A stretch of 64,000 nucleotides of DNA from Arthrobacter sulfonylureivorans (lineage in GTDB: Bacteria > Actinomycetota > Actinomycetes > Actinomycetales > Micrococcaceae). Below are positions 11,081-21,424 of the stretch, one piece after another. Below the pieces are notes generated by a model. The model was not told the origin of the DNA. It saw only the letters and a list, made by a program, of their open reading frames with translations, and made no database searches. The stretch is taken from assembly GCA_004000035.1 (NCBI GenBank), contig RJAE01000001.1, positions 124,001 to 188,000 on the forward strand, read 5' to 3'. The translations under genes were made by a program, and so were the position numbers. Each line of letters begins with the position of its first letter. Positions within the stretch are counted from its first letter, which is position 1.

Positions 11081-11431
11081 ATGATCGTTGGCATCGGCGT
11101 GGACGTGGTGGAAGTTTCCAGATTCCGCCGCCAGTTACAGCGCACTCCGGCCTTGCTCGAGCGGCTCTTCACCCCTGCCGAGCGTGAGCTCAACGCCAGG
11201 TCACTGGCTGCCCGCTTTGCCGCCAAGGAAGCGATCGCCAAGGCACTGGGCGCTCCCGCGGGAATGAACTGGCAGGACTGCACCATCTGCGTCGACGCAG
11301 GGGGAGACCCCTATCCGGAATTCACCGGCACCGTTGCCGCGGCGGCGAAGGCCAGGGGAGTGAAGTACTGGCATCTGTCCATGAGCCACGACGGCGATCT
11401 GGCCACGGCCATGGTGGTGGCTGAGAAGTAG
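11081..11431 (+). CDS. acpS: Holo-[acyl-carrier-protein] synthase
   Basis: Transfers 4'-phosphopantetheine from CoA to acyl carrier protein. The 116-residue protein begins [15 protein letters not shown] with the magnesium-binding Asp, and contains FTPAERELN and [13 protein letters not shown], the second metal/active-site motif. The ATG is chosen because all family members start at this point; the upstream region has no family similarity. Only a weak ribosome-binding site is visible. It is convergent with the RibD-like gene, three bases apart. Confidence 0.95.
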   Translation: MIVGIGVDVVEVSRFRRQLQRTPALLERLFTPAERELNARSLAARFAAKEAIAKALGAPAGMNWQDCTICVDAGGDPYPEFTGTVAAAAKARGVKYWHLSMSHDGDLATAMVVAEK

Positions 11432-11434
11432 CGG

Positions 11435-11998
11435 TTAGCCGCCCGCCACCCGGTAGTGCAGGTACACCACTCCATTGCCGAAGCGCCTCTCGTCCAGCAG
11501 CTTGAGGTTCACTTTCACGTCTTCCGCCAGGAAGCGCTTCCCGCCACCGACCACGATCGGCGAGACGAAGAACTGGCATTCATCGACCAGACCTGCCGTG
11601 AAAGCGTGGCTGGCCAGGTCCGGTCCGCTGATGCTCAGGTCTTCCGCCGCCTCGTTTTTCATACGGCGGACGGCCTCCGGGTCAAACTCCCGCTCGATTC
11701 GGGTGCGGGCGCTGGAGGCCTTTTCCAGGGTCCGGGAATAGACCACCTTGTCCTTCCGCAGCCACGACGCCGCGAACTCGCGTTCGACCGGAGGGACGTC
11801 CGCGCCGGTTGGCACGGTTTCCCAGAAGACCATCACCTCATACATCCGGCGACCGAGAAGATACGTACCGACACGATCCTCCAGGTCATTCACGAACGAA
11901 TGAACTTCGTCGTCGGGCATGCTCCAGTCAAAGTTGCCGTTCTGGTCGGCGATGTAGCCGTCCAGGGACATGATGGCCGAATACAGCAGTTTTGCCAC
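11435..11998 (-). CDS. Dihydrofolate reductase-family (RibD C-terminal-like) protein
   Basis: RibD_C/DHFR-fold oxidoreductase of unknown substrate. The 187-residue product begins (GTG) VAKLLYSAIMSLDGYIADQ, the typical start of this family, and continues with LLGRRMYEVM, SGPDLASHAF and DECQFFVSPIVVGGGK. GTG at 11998 is preceded by AGGAG at seven bases, so the much longer upstream open frame is rejected. Members are often annotated as deaminases or reductases without biochemistry; I cannot be more specific. Confidence 0.85.
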   Translation of the reverse strand: MAKLLYSAIMSLDGYIADQNGNFDWSMPDDEVHSFVNDLEDRVGTYLLGRRMYEVMVFWETVPTGADVPPVEREFAASWLRKDKVVYSRTLEKASSARTRIEREFDPEAVRRMKNEAAEDLSISGPDLASHAFTAGLVDECQFFVSPIVVGGGKRFLAEDVKVNLKLLDERRFGNGVVYLHYRVAGG

Positions 11999-12175
11999 GA
12001 TGACTCCTGAGCTGATCGGGAGGACGGGGAGCGTTGTCCCATTGTTGCCGACCTTGTCCGTCAGGGGAACGGCTTCTGTCGTCGCCGGCGCAGCGGATCC
12101 GGGCCTATTCCGCGACGGCAGCGCGATGTATCCTGCTGGCACTGGCAGCAGGCCATGATCGAAGGAGAATGAGCC

Positions 12176-12565
12176 GTGACAGCACCGGACCAGTACGCAA
12201 GCGTCCGCTACCTGGTGGACGATGTGGGGGCGGCCGTCGACTTTTACACTAAGAATTTCGGCTTCACCGTCAATAGGCAATTTTCCGGCTTTGCCGACGT
12301 GACGCGCGGCCCGCTGCGGCTGTTGCTATCCGGGCCACCCAGTTCGGGGGCCCGCGCCACGCCGGCGGAGTATGCGGCCGCGGGACGCAACCGCATCCAC
12401 CTGATCGTCGAGGACTTGGACGCAGAAATCGGCCGGCTGCGCGGTGCAGGGCTGCAGTTCCGCAGCGACGTGGTGGAAGGCCCCGGCGGCCGGCAAATAT
12501 TGCTCACCGACCCGGCCGGCAATTTAGTGGAGCTGTTCCAGCCCGCCCAGCAGGCAACCCAGTAA
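12176..12565 (+). CDS. VOC-family (glyoxalase-like) protein
   Basis: 129-residue vicinal-oxygen-chelate fold protein with two beta-alpha-beta3 halves: ASVRYLVDDVGAAVDFY at the start and NRIHLIVEDLDAEIGRL in the second half, ending DPAGNLVELFQ. Such proteins are dioxygenases, glyoxalases or resistance proteins; the metal ligands are not clear enough to choose. The GTG has GAAGGAG upstream. Transcribed divergently from the RibD-like gene. Confidence 0.85.
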   Translation: MTAPDQYASVRYLVDDVGAAVDFYTKNFGFTVNRQFSGFADVTRGPLRLLLSGPPSSGARATPAEYAAAGRNRIHLIVEDLDAEIGRLRGAGLQFRSDVVEGPGGRQILLTDPAGNLVELFQPAQQATQ

Positions 12566-12577
12566 CAGCGGCCGCCA

Positions 12578-12943
12578 TCAGCCGCCGGCCAGGCTTTTGA
12601 CGTACGCGTAGGCCTCGTCGGCGGCGCTGCGCCACAGTTGCTCGGTGGCCGGCGCGTCGTTGGCCACCGCCGGGAAGGCCACCCATTCCTTCATGGTCCG
12701 CCGTCCCATGGTGACAGGTTCTGCCGCACCGGAAGCAACGGCAGTTTTGGCGCGCTGCCGTGGAACCTTGACGATCAGGCGGTGGCCGTGGCCGAGGAAC
12801 GCGAAGATCTTTCCACCGACCCTCAGGCCAGGACTGCGGAACATGGTGCCGCTTTCGACCAGCGGGTCCTCGGAAAAGCGGCGGGCTAGAGACTCGAGCA
12901 GGACCAGGTCCTGATCGCCGTCCGACCGGGGCGGTTTCGTCAC
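12578..12943 (-). CDS. TfoX/Sxy N-terminal-like protein
   Basis: 121-residue protein resembling the TfoX N-terminal domain: SGTMFRSPGLRVGGKIFAFLG, then LIVKVPRQRAK and RTMKEWVAFP. In gammaproteobacteria TfoX activates competence, but free-standing actinobacterial homologues have no known role. The GTG start has AGAGGA upstream and lies nine bases after the stop of the GHL10-type gene, so the two probably share a transcript. Confidence 0.65.
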   Translation of the reverse strand: MTKPPRSDGDQDLVLLESLARRFSEDPLVESGTMFRSPGLRVGGKIFAFLGHGHRLIVKVPRQRAKTAVASGAAEPVTMGRRTMKEWVAFPAVANDAPATEQLWRSAADEAYAYVKSLAGG

Positions 12944-12952
12944 AACGTCCTC

Positions 12953-14638
12953 TTAGGCTCGAATGAAGACGGCGGAGGCTGCGGCGGATTCGACCATCAG
13001 GTCGCTCAGGCCGACCACCACGTACCAATAGGTGTGTCCCCGAACTGCGCCCGTGTCCACGAACCGCTCCGGGTTGCCGCGCCGCCGGTGCACCCGCCGG
13101 AGCGCTCCGGCCTGGGAGGGGATCACGGCAGCAACGGCGCCGTTGGATTCCCAACGGTAGATGGCATAGTGCCGCGGCAGCGTCCCGCTGGCGGCGCCCC
13201 GCCAGATGAGTTCGATGGCGGTGCCGTTCCATCGCGCGCTGCTGATCAGCGGTGCGTAGGGACGCTGGGCGCCCAGCTGGGACATCACCGGAGTCATCGC
13301 CACCCGCCGGTAGAACTTGTCCTTCACCAGACCAATGCTGTTCAGCCGGTTGGACCGGACGGAGGTGGCGGAGAAATAGACCTGCCCGCTGACCCCTGAG
13401 GTTGTCCGGCACTTCGCGGTGTGGTTGTAGAGCTCCCGTGGCTTCTGCCAAGCGGCTCCCTGGGCAGCGTCTCCCACTTTGTAGGCTCCCTCACCGATGT
13501 AGAGCTTGCAGTTGGTGCCCTTGACCTGTGCCGCCCACCAACTCACCAGCGTGTTGTAGTCCGCGGCCGCGTTGCCTTGGTGCCAGTACAGCTGCGGGAC
13601 CACATAGTCGATCCAGCCTTGCTTCACCCAGAGACGGGAATCGGCGAACGTGGCGTCAAAACTTTGCAGGCCGGAGGTGGCCGAACCCCGGCTGTCGGTC
13701 GACTTGTTGCGCCAGATACCGAACGGGCTGATGCCGAACAGCATCCGCGGCTTCGTGGCGAAGATCTTGGCGCTCAGGTCGCGGACGAAGGTATTGACGC
13801 TGCGCCTGCGGAAATCGGCCAGGCTCTCGCCTGCCCGCCGGTACGTGTTGTAGGCGGCCGAGTCCGGGATGCTCTGCCCCGCGACCGGGTAGGGATAGAA
13901 ATAGTCGTCCAGGTGGATGCCATCGACGTCGTACTTCGCCACGACTTCCGCGATCACCTTGATGATGAAGCTGCGCACGGCGGGGATGCCGGGGTTGTAG
14001 TAGCGCCGGCCTCCGAAAGCGAAGGTCCAGCTGGGATTCTTACGGGCTGGATGCCAGGAAATCAGGTCGGCCAGGTTGGTTGTCATAGAGACGCGGAACG
14101 GGTTGAACCACGCGTGCAAGTGGAGGTTCCTCGCATGTGCCTGGCTGATCGCGTAGGCCAGGGGATCGTAACCCGGGTTCCGTCCCTGTGTGCCGGTCAG
14201 GTAGCGGGACCAAGGCTCTCCCGCAGTCGAGGGCCAAAAGACGTCGGCGGCCGGGCGGACCTGCAGCATGACGGCATTCAGGTTCCGATTGCGGGCCAGA
14301 TCCAGCCAGCCGAGCAGTTCAGCCTGCTGGGCCGCCGCCGTCAGGCCGGGGCGGGACGGCCAATCGATGTTGAGCACGGTGGAGAGCCAGAAGCCGCGGA
14401 ACTCGTGCTTGGGCATATCCGTGACCCGGGCCGGTTCCCGGGCGGTGACGCGGTAGACCCTATTAATGACCGCCGCCGCCAAGCTCAGCTCGAGGGGGCC
14501 TCCGGGGCCGCCGACGGTGACAGCCCGGGAAAGACTGCCGCTGAGCAGGCCTGCCGCGCCGAGCACGGTCAGGGCCGTCGCCGCGGTGAACTGGCGCCGG
14601 GAGACGACGCCGCTGGATCCCGAATCGCCGCCAGTCAT
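12953..14638 (-). CDS. Tat-exported family 10-like glycosyl hydrolase (GHL10/DUF187)
   Basis: Predicted secreted glycosidase. The 561-residue protein has a twin-arginine signal (SRRQFTAATALTVLGAAGLL, arginines at 14-15). The GHL10 barrel starts at EFRGFWLSTVLNIDWPS and includes VMLQVRPAADVFWPS, HLHAWFNPFRVS and DGIHLDDYFYPYP, where acidic catalytic residues lie. A C-terminal beta-rich domain resembles fibronectin type III (HYAIYRWES). GHL10 relatives act on bacterial cell-wall or exopolysaccharide glycans; the substrate is unknown. The start could also be a GTG six codons upstream. Confidence 0.8.
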   Translation of the reverse strand: MTGGDSGSSGVVSRRQFTAATALTVLGAAGLLSGSLSRAVTVGGPGGPLELSLAAAVINRVYRVTAREPARVTDMPKHEFRGFWLSTVLNIDWPSRPGLTAAAQQAELLGWLDLARNRNLNAVMLQVRPAADVFWPSTAGEPWSRYLTGTQGRNPGYDPLAYAISQAHARNLHLHAWFNPFRVSMTTNLADLISWHPARKNPSWTFAFGGRRYYNPGIPAVRSFIIKVIAEVVAKYDVDGIHLDDYFYPYPVAGQSIPDSAAYNTYRRAGESLADFRRRSVNTFVRDLSAKIFATKPRMLFGISPFGIWRNKSTDSRGSATSGLQSFDATFADSRLWVKQGWIDYVVPQLYWHQGNAAADYNTLVSWWAAQVKGTNCKLYIGEGAYKVGDAAQGAAWQKPRELYNHTAKCRTTSGVSGQVYFSATSVRSNRLNSIGLVKDKFYRRVAMTPVMSQLGAQRPYAPLISSARWNGTAIELIWRGAASGTLPRHYAIYRWESNGAVAAVIPSQAGALRRVHRRRGNPERFVDTGAVRGHTYWYVVVGLSDLMVESAAASAVFIRA

Positions 14639-14933
14639 GGCCAGCCCCCGCTTCACGAGAACCTGATAGTAGGTCAACGATACGCTTGCTCTGACCCGGT
14701 CGACAGTAGTACCAGCCATTGTGTAGGTCCGGTGGCGCCAGCGTGTCTGAACGGGCGCCTCAGGCAAGAGTTGCCAAGGCAATTCAGCGGACCCAAGACA
14801 CGGCGGATTCCGCGTGGAGCCGGGCTCCGCCGTCGTTATCTGGCCCTTGGGACGGAGCACCCGGGATGTCCAATGTCCCTGCCATGGGGTAAGAAAGGAT
14901 CAGGGGATCCCCATCGACGATCAGGAGTTGCGC

Positions 14934-17306
14934 ATGGAAGTTTGGCCGGGAGACGCCTACCCGCTGGGGGCAACCTACGACGGTAACGGCACCAATTTTG
15001 CCGTCTTCAGCGAAGCAGCGGATGCCGTGTTCCTGTGCCTGTTCGACGACGACGGCGCCGAAACGCGGATCGAACTCAAAGACGTCGACGGCTACGTGTG
15101 GCACGGCTATCTGCCCCAAATCCAGCCGGGGCAGAAGTACGGTTTCCGGGTGGAGGGGCCCTACGATCCCGGCCAGGGGCTGCGCTGCAACGTGAACAAG
15201 CTTTTGCTGGACCCCTATGCGAAGGCCGTCAGCGGCCAGATCGACTGGGCCCAGCCACTGTTCGGCTACAACTTCGGCGACGAGGACTCCCGCAACGACG
15301 AAGACTCGGCGGAGCACATGATGCTCGGCGTCGTGGTCAATCCGTTCTTCGACTGGGACGGTGACCGCAAGCCGCGCACGCCGTACCACCGCTCGGTGAT
15401 CTACGAGGCCCACGTCAAGGGCCTGACCCAACTGCATCCGGAGATCCCGGAAGAACAGCGCGGCACCTACGCCGGCATCGCGCATCCGGCGGTGATCGGG
15501 CACCTGCAGAAGCTGGGAATCACCGCGATCGAGCTGATGCCCGTCCACCAATTCGTCAACGACAGCACGCTGCAGGACAAGGGGCTGTCCAACTACTGGG
15601 GCTACAACACCATCGGCTTTTTCGCGCCGCAGAATACCTACTGCTCCTCCGGTGATACCGGCCAGCAGGTGCAGGAATTCAAGGCGATGGTCCGGGAACT
15701 GCACCTGGCCGGCATTGAGGTGATCCTCGACGTCGTTTACAACCACACGGCAGAAGGCAACCACTTGGGCCCGACGCTGTCCTTCCGCGGGTTGGACAAC
15801 GGGGCGTACTACCGGCTGGTGGAGGACCAGCCGCAGTACTACATGGACTACACCGGCACGGGCAACTCGCTGAACGTGCGCCACCCCCACTCGCTGCAGC
15901 TGCTGATGGACTCGCTGCGCTACTGGGCGTCGGAGATGCACGTGGATGGATTCCGCTTCGACCTTGCCTCCACGCTGGCCCGCGAGTTCTACGATGTGGA
16001 CCGGCTGTCGACGTTCTTCGAAATGGTGCAGCAGGACCCCATCGTGTCCCAGACCAAACTGATCGCCGAGCCGTGGGATATCGGTCCGGGCGGCTATCAG
16101 GTGGGCAACTTCCCGCCGCTGTGGACCGAATGGAACGGCCTGTACCGGGATACCGTCCGCGACTTCTGGCGGGGCGAACCCTCCACGCTGGGCGAGTTCG
16201 CCTCCCGCATCACCGGTTCGTCCGATCTCTACGAGGCCACCGGCAGGCGTCCCGTCGCCTCCATCAACTTCATCACCGCCCACGACGGCTTCACCATGCG
16301 GGACCTGGTGTCCTACAACGAGAAACACAATCAGGCCAACGGCGAAGACAATAACGACGGCGAATCGCACAACCGCTCGTGGAACTGCGGGGTCGAAGGC
16401 CCAACCGATGACCCGGCGGTCCTGACCCTGCGCGCCCGCCAGCAGCGGAACTTCCTGACCACCCTGCTGCTGAGCCAGGGCGTGCCGATGATCGCCCACG
16501 GCGACGAGCTGGGCCGCACCCAGCAGGGCAACAACAACGTGTACTGCCAGGACTCGGAACTGTCCTGGGTGGACTGGAACAATGTGGACCAGCCGCTGCT
16601 CGAGTTCGTGGCCGCCATCAACCGGCTGCGGGCCGAGCATCCGACCTTCCGGCGGCGGCTGTTCTTCGACGGGAAGCCCGTCCGCCGCGGCGAGGGCGAA
16701 CCGCTGAGCGACGCCGTGTGGCTGACCCCGGAGGGAACTCCGATGGAACCCGAGGACTGGGACGAGGCCCTCGGACGGTGCATCGGCGTCTTCCTCAACG
16801 GGCACGGCATCCGCGGTCGCGACGACCGCGGGCAGCGGATCACGGACGAGCATTTCCTGGTGTATTTCAACGCCGACGACGACGATGTGCCGTTCGTGCT
16901 GCCGCCGCGGGAATATGCGCCGGCGTGGGACGTCATCATCAACACCGCCGGCGGCGAGGCCCCGACCGGGCCGCTGAAGGCCGGGGAGACCGCGCCGGTG
17001 GCGGCGAAGTCCACGATGGTGCTGCGGGCCCACTCGGCGCCGGAAGAAGAACCGGACCATTCCGTGGCGGCCTCGGTGGCGGCCATGTCCGAGGCGGAGC
17101 GGCCGGCGGAATCCGTGCAGGCTGCGGAATCCGAGGAAGCTCCGGAACCCCAGTCGGCCGCGGCGTCAGGGCAGGCTCCGGAACCCGAGGACGCTGCGGC
17201 GTCGGGCCCCGCGCAGCAACCGGACTCTGCCCCTGCGCCGGAGTCGGCCGCTGAATCCACCTCGAAGCCGGCCGCCAGGGGCAAGAAGGGGAAGCAGGAA
17301 GGATGA
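14934..17306 (+). CDS. glgX: Glycogen debranching enzyme GlgX
   Basis: GH13 isoamylase-type enzyme that removes alpha-1,6 branches, supplying linear maltooligosaccharides to TreY. The 790-residue protein begins [13 protein letters not shown] (ATG with AGGAG at 14923-14927). The catalytic set is the DGFRFD nucleophile (Asp343), LIAEPWD acid (Glu379) and AHD (Asp451). The CBM48 domain is N-terminal. Unusual: the last roughly 90 residues are an Ala/Glu/Pro/Ser tail with repeated blocks such as [14 protein letters not shown], ending KKGKQEG, absent from typical GlgX. The stop overlaps the treY start (ATGA). Confidence 0.95.
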   Translation: MEVWPGDAYPLGATYDGNGTNFAVFSEAADAVFLCLFDDDGAETRIELKDVDGYVWHGYLPQIQPGQKYGFRVEGPYDPGQGLRCNVNKLLLDPYAKAVSGQIDWAQPLFGYNFGDEDSRNDEDSAEHMMLGVVVNPFFDWDGDRKPRTPYHRSVIYEAHVKGLTQLHPEIPEEQRGTYAGIAHPAVIGHLQKLGITAIELMPVHQFVNDSTLQDKGLSNYWGYNTIGFFAPQNTYCSSGDTGQQVQEFKAMVRELHLAGIEVILDVVYNHTAEGNHLGPTLSFRGLDNGAYYRLVEDQPQYYMDYTGTGNSLNVRHPHSLQLLMDSLRYWASEMHVDGFRFDLASTLAREFYDVDRLSTFFEMVQQDPIVSQTKLIAEPWDIGPGGYQVGNFPPLWTEWNGLYRDTVRDFWRGEPSTLGEFASRITGSSDLYEATGRRPVASINFITAHDGFTMRDLVSYNEKHNQANGEDNNDGESHNRSWNCGVEGPTDDPAVLTLRARQQRNFLTTLLLSQGVPMIAHGDELGRTQQGNNNVYCQDSELSWVDWNNVDQPLLEFVAAINRLRAEHPTFRRRLFFDGKPVRRGEGEPLSDAVWLTPEGTPMEPEDWDEALGRCIGVFLNGHGIRGRDDRGQRITDEHFLVYFNADDDDVPFVLPPREYAPAWDVIINTAGGEAPTGPLKAGETAPVAAKSTMVLRAHSAPEEEPDHSVAASVAAMSEAERPAESVQAAESEEAPEPQSAAASGQAPEPEDAAASGPAQQPDSAPAPESAAESTSKPAARGKKGKQEG

Positions 17307-19609
17307 GGGCCCCGGCGTCGACCTACAGATTGCAGATCAGGGAATCGCTCACGCTGTATGACGCGGCAGACCTGGTGCCGTACCTGCACAACCTCGGCGT
17401 CGACTGGATCTATCTGTCGCCCTTGCTCACTGCGGAACCGGGATCCGATCACGGCTACGACGTGGTGGACTTCGGCGCGGTGGATCCGGCCAGAGGCGGG
17501 ATCGACGGGCTGCGCGCGCTCTCGGCGGCCGCGCGGAAAGCCGGGCTGGGCGTCCTGGTGGACATCGTCCCGAACCACATGGGCGTGGGGACGCCGGCCA
17601 ATAACCGCTGGTGGTGGTCGCTGCTGGCCGAGGGCCGCGGGTCACGTTATGCCGAAGCGTTCGACATCGACTGGGACGCCGGCGGCGGAAAGATCCGCAT
17701 TCCCGTGCTGGGCGACGGCGACGCGGAACTGGATGCGCTGGAGCTGACCGGCGGCGAGCTGCGCTACTACGAGAACAGGTTCCCCGTCGCCGCGGGGACG
17801 GCCGACGACGGTGCCACCGCCCGGGAAGTCCACGAGCGCCAGCACTACCAGCTGGTGAACTGGCGGCGGGCCGACGCGGAGCTCAACTACCGCCGGTTCT
17901 TCGGCGTGAACTCCTTGGCCGGCGTCCGGGTGGAGGTGCCGTGGGTCTTCGATGAATCCCACGCCGAGATTAAACGCTGGTTCGACGAAGGCCTGGTTGA
18001 CGGGCTGCGCGTGGATCATCCGGACGGGCTGGCGGACCCGAAGGGTTACCTGCAGAGGCTGCAGGAGCTGACCGGCGGCGCCTACGTGCTGGTGGAGAAA
18101 ATCCTGGAGCCGGGGGAGACGCTGCCGGCCGACTGGGCCTGCGCGGGAACCACTGGGTACGACGCGCTGGCGGAGGTAGACCGGCTGCTGGTGGATCCCG
18201 ACGGGCGGGAGCGCCTGACCGAGGCGGCGCCCGTCCAGCCGTACCAGCACATGATCCATGACACCAAACGGGGAATCGCCGACGGGATCCTGCGCTCCGA
18301 GGTGCTGCGCCTGGCGCGGCTGGTCCCGGCCGGCGCCGGTGTGGACTTCGACGTCGCCGCGGATGCGCTTGCGGAACTGCTGAGCTGCTTTCCGGTGTAC
18401 CGAAGTTACCTGCCGGTCGGTGCGGAGAATCTGGCGGAAGCCGGAATCGCGGCCCAGGCCCGCCGTCCGGACCTGGCCGAAGCCGTCACCACCTTGTTGC
18501 CGCTGCTGCAGCCGAAGGGCGTGCTGACCGAGCTGGCGGTGCGCTTCCAGCAGACCTCCGGCATGGTGATGGCCAAGGGCGTGGAAGACACTGCGTTCTA
18601 CCGGTACACGCGGCTGACGTCCCTGAACGAGGTGGGCGCCGACCCGTCCATCTTCGCGGTGGAGCCGTTCGAGCTGCACACACGGCTGATCCGCCGGCAG
18701 CAGGAGGCGCCGCTGGCGATGACCACGCTCTCCACGCATGACACGAAACGCAGCGAGGACACCCGCGCCCGCATCTCCGTGCTCGCCGAACTGGCGGACC
18801 AATGGCCGGCGCGGCTGGCTGAGCTGGACCGACTGGCTCCGTTCGGAGACCTGCCGTTCGCTGACCTGCTGTGGCAGGCGGCGCTGGGAGCCTGGCCGTT
18901 CAGCCGGGAACGTGCGCATGCCTACGCGGAGAAGGCGGCCCGCGAAGCCGGCAACAGCACGTCGTGGATCGACCCCAATGCCGATTTCGAAAAGCAACTG
19001 CATGCCGCCGTGGACGCGGCCTTCGACGACCCGCAAGTGAACCGGCTGCTGGTCGGACTGGTGGAGGAAACTGTGGCTTTCGGCCGGAGCAACTCGCTGT
19101 CCGCCAAGCTCATCCAGCTGAACATGCCCGGAGTGCCCGACGTCTACCAGGGCACGGAATTCTGGGACCACTCGCTGGTGGATCCGGACAACCGCCGGCG
19201 GGTCGACTTCCAAGCCCGGCGCGCCGCGCTCGAGAATCTGGGCCGGGACGCACCGCCGCCGGTGGACGACGGCGCGGCGGCCAAGATGCTGGTGGTCGCC
19301 CGGGCACTGCAGCTGCGCCGGGAGCGGCCAGAGCTGTTCACCGGCTACGAGGCCGTTTCGGTGCAGGGACCCGCCGCCGACCACGCGTTCGGCTTCGACC
19401 GCGGCGGCGCAATCACGTTGGCCACCCGGCTGCCGGTACGGCTGCAGCGGGACGGCGGGTGGCGGGACACCGCCGTCGTCATTTCGCCGGGGCAATACAG
19501 CGACGTGCTGAGCGGGCGGAGCCACAGCAGCAACGGCGTCCTCCACCTGTCCAGCGTGCTGGCGGATTTGCCGGTGGCGCTGCTGGTGCGCGGGAAAGAA
19601 GGGGCATGA
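17303..19609 (+). CDS. treY: Maltooligosyl trehalose synthase
   Basis: Isomerises the reducing-end glucose of maltodextrins to an alpha,alpha-1,1 linkage. The 768-residue GH13 enzyme begins [12 protein letters not shown] and shows [17 protein letters not shown] (nucleophile Asp238), LVEKIL (acid Glu265), [14 protein letters not shown] and [11 protein letters not shown], which together mark TreY. The ATG overlaps the glgX stop by four bases and the stop overlaps treZ in the same way, so the three are one coupled operon. Confidence 0.97.
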   Translation: MRAPASTYRLQIRESLTLYDAADLVPYLHNLGVDWIYLSPLLTAEPGSDHGYDVVDFGAVDPARGGIDGLRALSAAARKAGLGVLVDIVPNHMGVGTPANNRWWWSLLAEGRGSRYAEAFDIDWDAGGGKIRIPVLGDGDAELDALELTGGELRYYENRFPVAAGTADDGATAREVHERQHYQLVNWRRADAELNYRRFFGVNSLAGVRVEVPWVFDESHAEIKRWFDEGLVDGLRVDHPDGLADPKGYLQRLQELTGGAYVLVEKILEPGETLPADWACAGTTGYDALAEVDRLLVDPDGRERLTEAAPVQPYQHMIHDTKRGIADGILRSEVLRLARLVPAGAGVDFDVAADALAELLSCFPVYRSYLPVGAENLAEAGIAAQARRPDLAEAVTTLLPLLQPKGVLTELAVRFQQTSGMVMAKGVEDTAFYRYTRLTSLNEVGADPSIFAVEPFELHTRLIRRQQEAPLAMTTLSTHDTKRSEDTRARISVLAELADQWPARLAELDRLAPFGDLPFADLLWQAALGAWPFSRERAHAYAEKAAREAGNSTSWIDPNADFEKQLHAAVDAAFDDPQVNRLLVGLVEETVAFGRSNSLSAKLIQLNMPGVPDVYQGTEFWDHSLVDPDNRRRVDFQARRAALENLGRDAPPPVDDGAAAKMLVVARALQLRRERPELFTGYEAVSVQGPAADHAFGFDRGGAITLATRLPVRLQRDGGWRDTAVVISPGQYSDVLSGRSHSSNGVLHLSSVLADLPVALLVRGKEGA

Positions 19610-21414
19610 GGCGGGACTTCGCGGTGTGGGCGCCGCGGGCCGGCACGCTGGAACTACAGGCGGGCACAACGCGGCTGCCGCTGCACGAACCCGACGGCGA
19701 CGGCTGGTGGCGGCTGCCAGACACCGCTTCCGTGCCCGAGGGGGAGGCCGACTACGGCTACCTGCTGGACGGCGAGGACCGCGCGCTGCCGGATCCGCGG
19801 TCGCGCCGCCAGCCGGACGGGGTGCATGGACTGTCCCGGACCTTCGACGCCGGGGCTCATCCGTGGCGGGACCAGGACTGGGTTTCCCCGGGGCTGGGCG
19901 GGGTGGTCTACGAACTGCATATCGGCACGTTCACCGCCGAGGGAACGCTGGATGCAGCCGCCGGCAAGCTCGACTATCTGGCCGGACTCGGCGTGGACTA
20001 CGTGGAGCTGTTGCCGGTCAATGCGTTCAACGGAACACACAACTGGGGCTACGACGGCGTGCTGTGGTTCGCCGTGCAGGAGAGCTACGGCGGGCCGGAA
20101 GCCTACCAGCGGTTCGTGGATGCGGCGCACGCCAAGGGCATCGGCGTCATCCAGGACGTGGTCTACAACCATCTGGGTCCCAGCGGAAACTACCTGCCGC
20201 GGTTCGGGCCGTACCTGAGCAGCGGCAGCGCCACCACCTGGGGCGATTCCGTCAATCTGGACGGGCCTGGCTCGGACGAGGTGCGCCGCTTCATCACGGA
20301 CAATGTGCAGATGTGGTTCCGCGACTACCACGTGGACGGGCTGCGGCTGGATGCGGTGCATGCGCTGCGGGACGAGCGGGCCGTCCACATCCTGGAGGAG
20401 ATCGCGGCGGTGACGGACACCTGCGCGGCGGAGCTGGGCAAGCCGTTGTTCCTGGTCGCCGAGTCGGACCTGAACAACCCGCGGCTCATCGAGTCCCGGG
20501 AGTTGAACGGCTACGGCCTGGCCGGGCAGTGGAGCGACGATTTTCACCATGCCGTGCACGTCAACCTCACCGGCGAAACCAGTGGCTACTATGCCGATTT
20601 CGCCGGTCTGGGAGCGCTGGAGAAGGTGCTGCGGGACGGGTTCTTCCACGACGGCAGCTATTCCTCGTTCCGGGAACGGCACCACGGCCGTCCGATCAAC
20701 AAGGAGCGGGTGGCTGCACCGCAACTGGTGGTCTGCACCCAAAACCACGACCAGATCGGCAACCGTGCCGCCGGCGACCGGCTCACCGGCAGCCTCGGCT
20801 ACGGGCAGCTGGCGCTCGCCGCGGTGCTGAACCTGACCGCGCCGTTCACCCCCATGCTGTTCATGGGCGAAGAGTTCGCCGCGTCGACCCCGTGGCAGTT
20901 CTTCACCTCGCACCCCGAGCCGGAGTTGGGCGAAGCGACGTCCGCTGGCCGGCTCAAGGAGTTCGAACGGATGGGCTGGGACCCGCGGGTCGTGCCCGAC
21001 CCGCAGGACCCGAGCACCTTCCGCAACTCGAAGCTGGACTGGACGGAGCCGGACACCGGCGACCACGCGAGGATGCTGGAGCTGTACCGGCGGCTGATCG
21101 CGCTGCGGAAGCAGAATCCCGAGCTAACGGACCCGGACCTCGCGGCGGTGTCGGTGCAGACGGACCCGGACGCCGGATGGCTGATCCTGCACCGTGGCCC
21201 GTTGGCCATCTGCTGCAACTTCGCCGCCGAGTCCCGCACCGTCCCGGCCGGGCCGGGGGCGGTGGTGCTGGCCACGGACGACGGCGCTGCGTTCGCCGCC
21301 GGGAGCGCCGCCGGCACCGCGGGAGGTGCTTCGCCAGACGGCACCGGGGCGTTTGCCGGACTGGTTCTGCCCGGGCACTCGGCCGCCATAGTCCGGAGCG
21401 GGGCCGCAGGCTAG
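19606..21414 (+). CDS. treZ: Malto-oligosyltrehalose trehalohydrolase
   Basis: Releases free trehalose from maltooligosyl trehalose. The 602-residue GH13 enzyme starts [13 protein letters not shown] with a CBM48-like N-terminal domain, then [37 protein letters not shown] (nucleophile Asp249), [11 protein letters not shown] (acid Glu286), and [15 protein letters not shown]. The C-terminus carries an Ala/Gly-rich insert (about 565-585). With GlgX and TreY it completes the glycogen-to-trehalose route, used for osmotic and desiccation protection. Confidence 0.97.
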   Translation: MRRDFAVWAPRAGTLELQAGTTRLPLHEPDGDGWWRLPDTASVPEGEADYGYLLDGEDRALPDPRSRRQPDGVHGLSRTFDAGAHPWRDQDWVSPGLGGVVYELHIGTFTAEGTLDAAAGKLDYLAGLGVDYVELLPVNAFNGTHNWGYDGVLWFAVQESYGGPEAYQRFVDAAHAKGIGVIQDVVYNHLGPSGNYLPRFGPYLSSGSATTWGDSVNLDGPGSDEVRRFITDNVQMWFRDYHVDGLRLDAVHALRDERAVHILEEIAAVTDTCAAELGKPLFLVAESDLNNPRLIESRELNGYGLAGQWSDDFHHAVHVNLTGETSGYYADFAGLGALEKVLRDGFFHDGSYSSFRERHHGRPINKERVAAPQLVVCTQNHDQIGNRAAGDRLTGSLGYGQLALAAVLNLTAPFTPMLFMGEEFAASTPWQFFTSHPEPELGEATSAGRLKEFERMGWDPRVVPDPQDPSTFRNSKLDWTEPDTGDHARMLELYRRLIALRKQNPELTDPDLAAVSVQTDPDAGWLILHRGPLAICCNFAAESRTVPAGPGAVVLATDDGAAFAAGSAAGTAGGASPDGTGAFAGLVLPGHSAAIVRSGAAG

Positions 21415-21424
21415 GATCGGCTCC

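Noticed and set aside
14784-17060. 758-codon open frame on the minus strand
   Set aside because: It lies opposite glgX, with no family motifs, no ribosome-binding site and a composition expected of antisense frames in GC-rich genes.
17642-19669. 675-codon open frame on the minus strand
   Set aside because: Antisense to treY, which has intact catalytic motifs.
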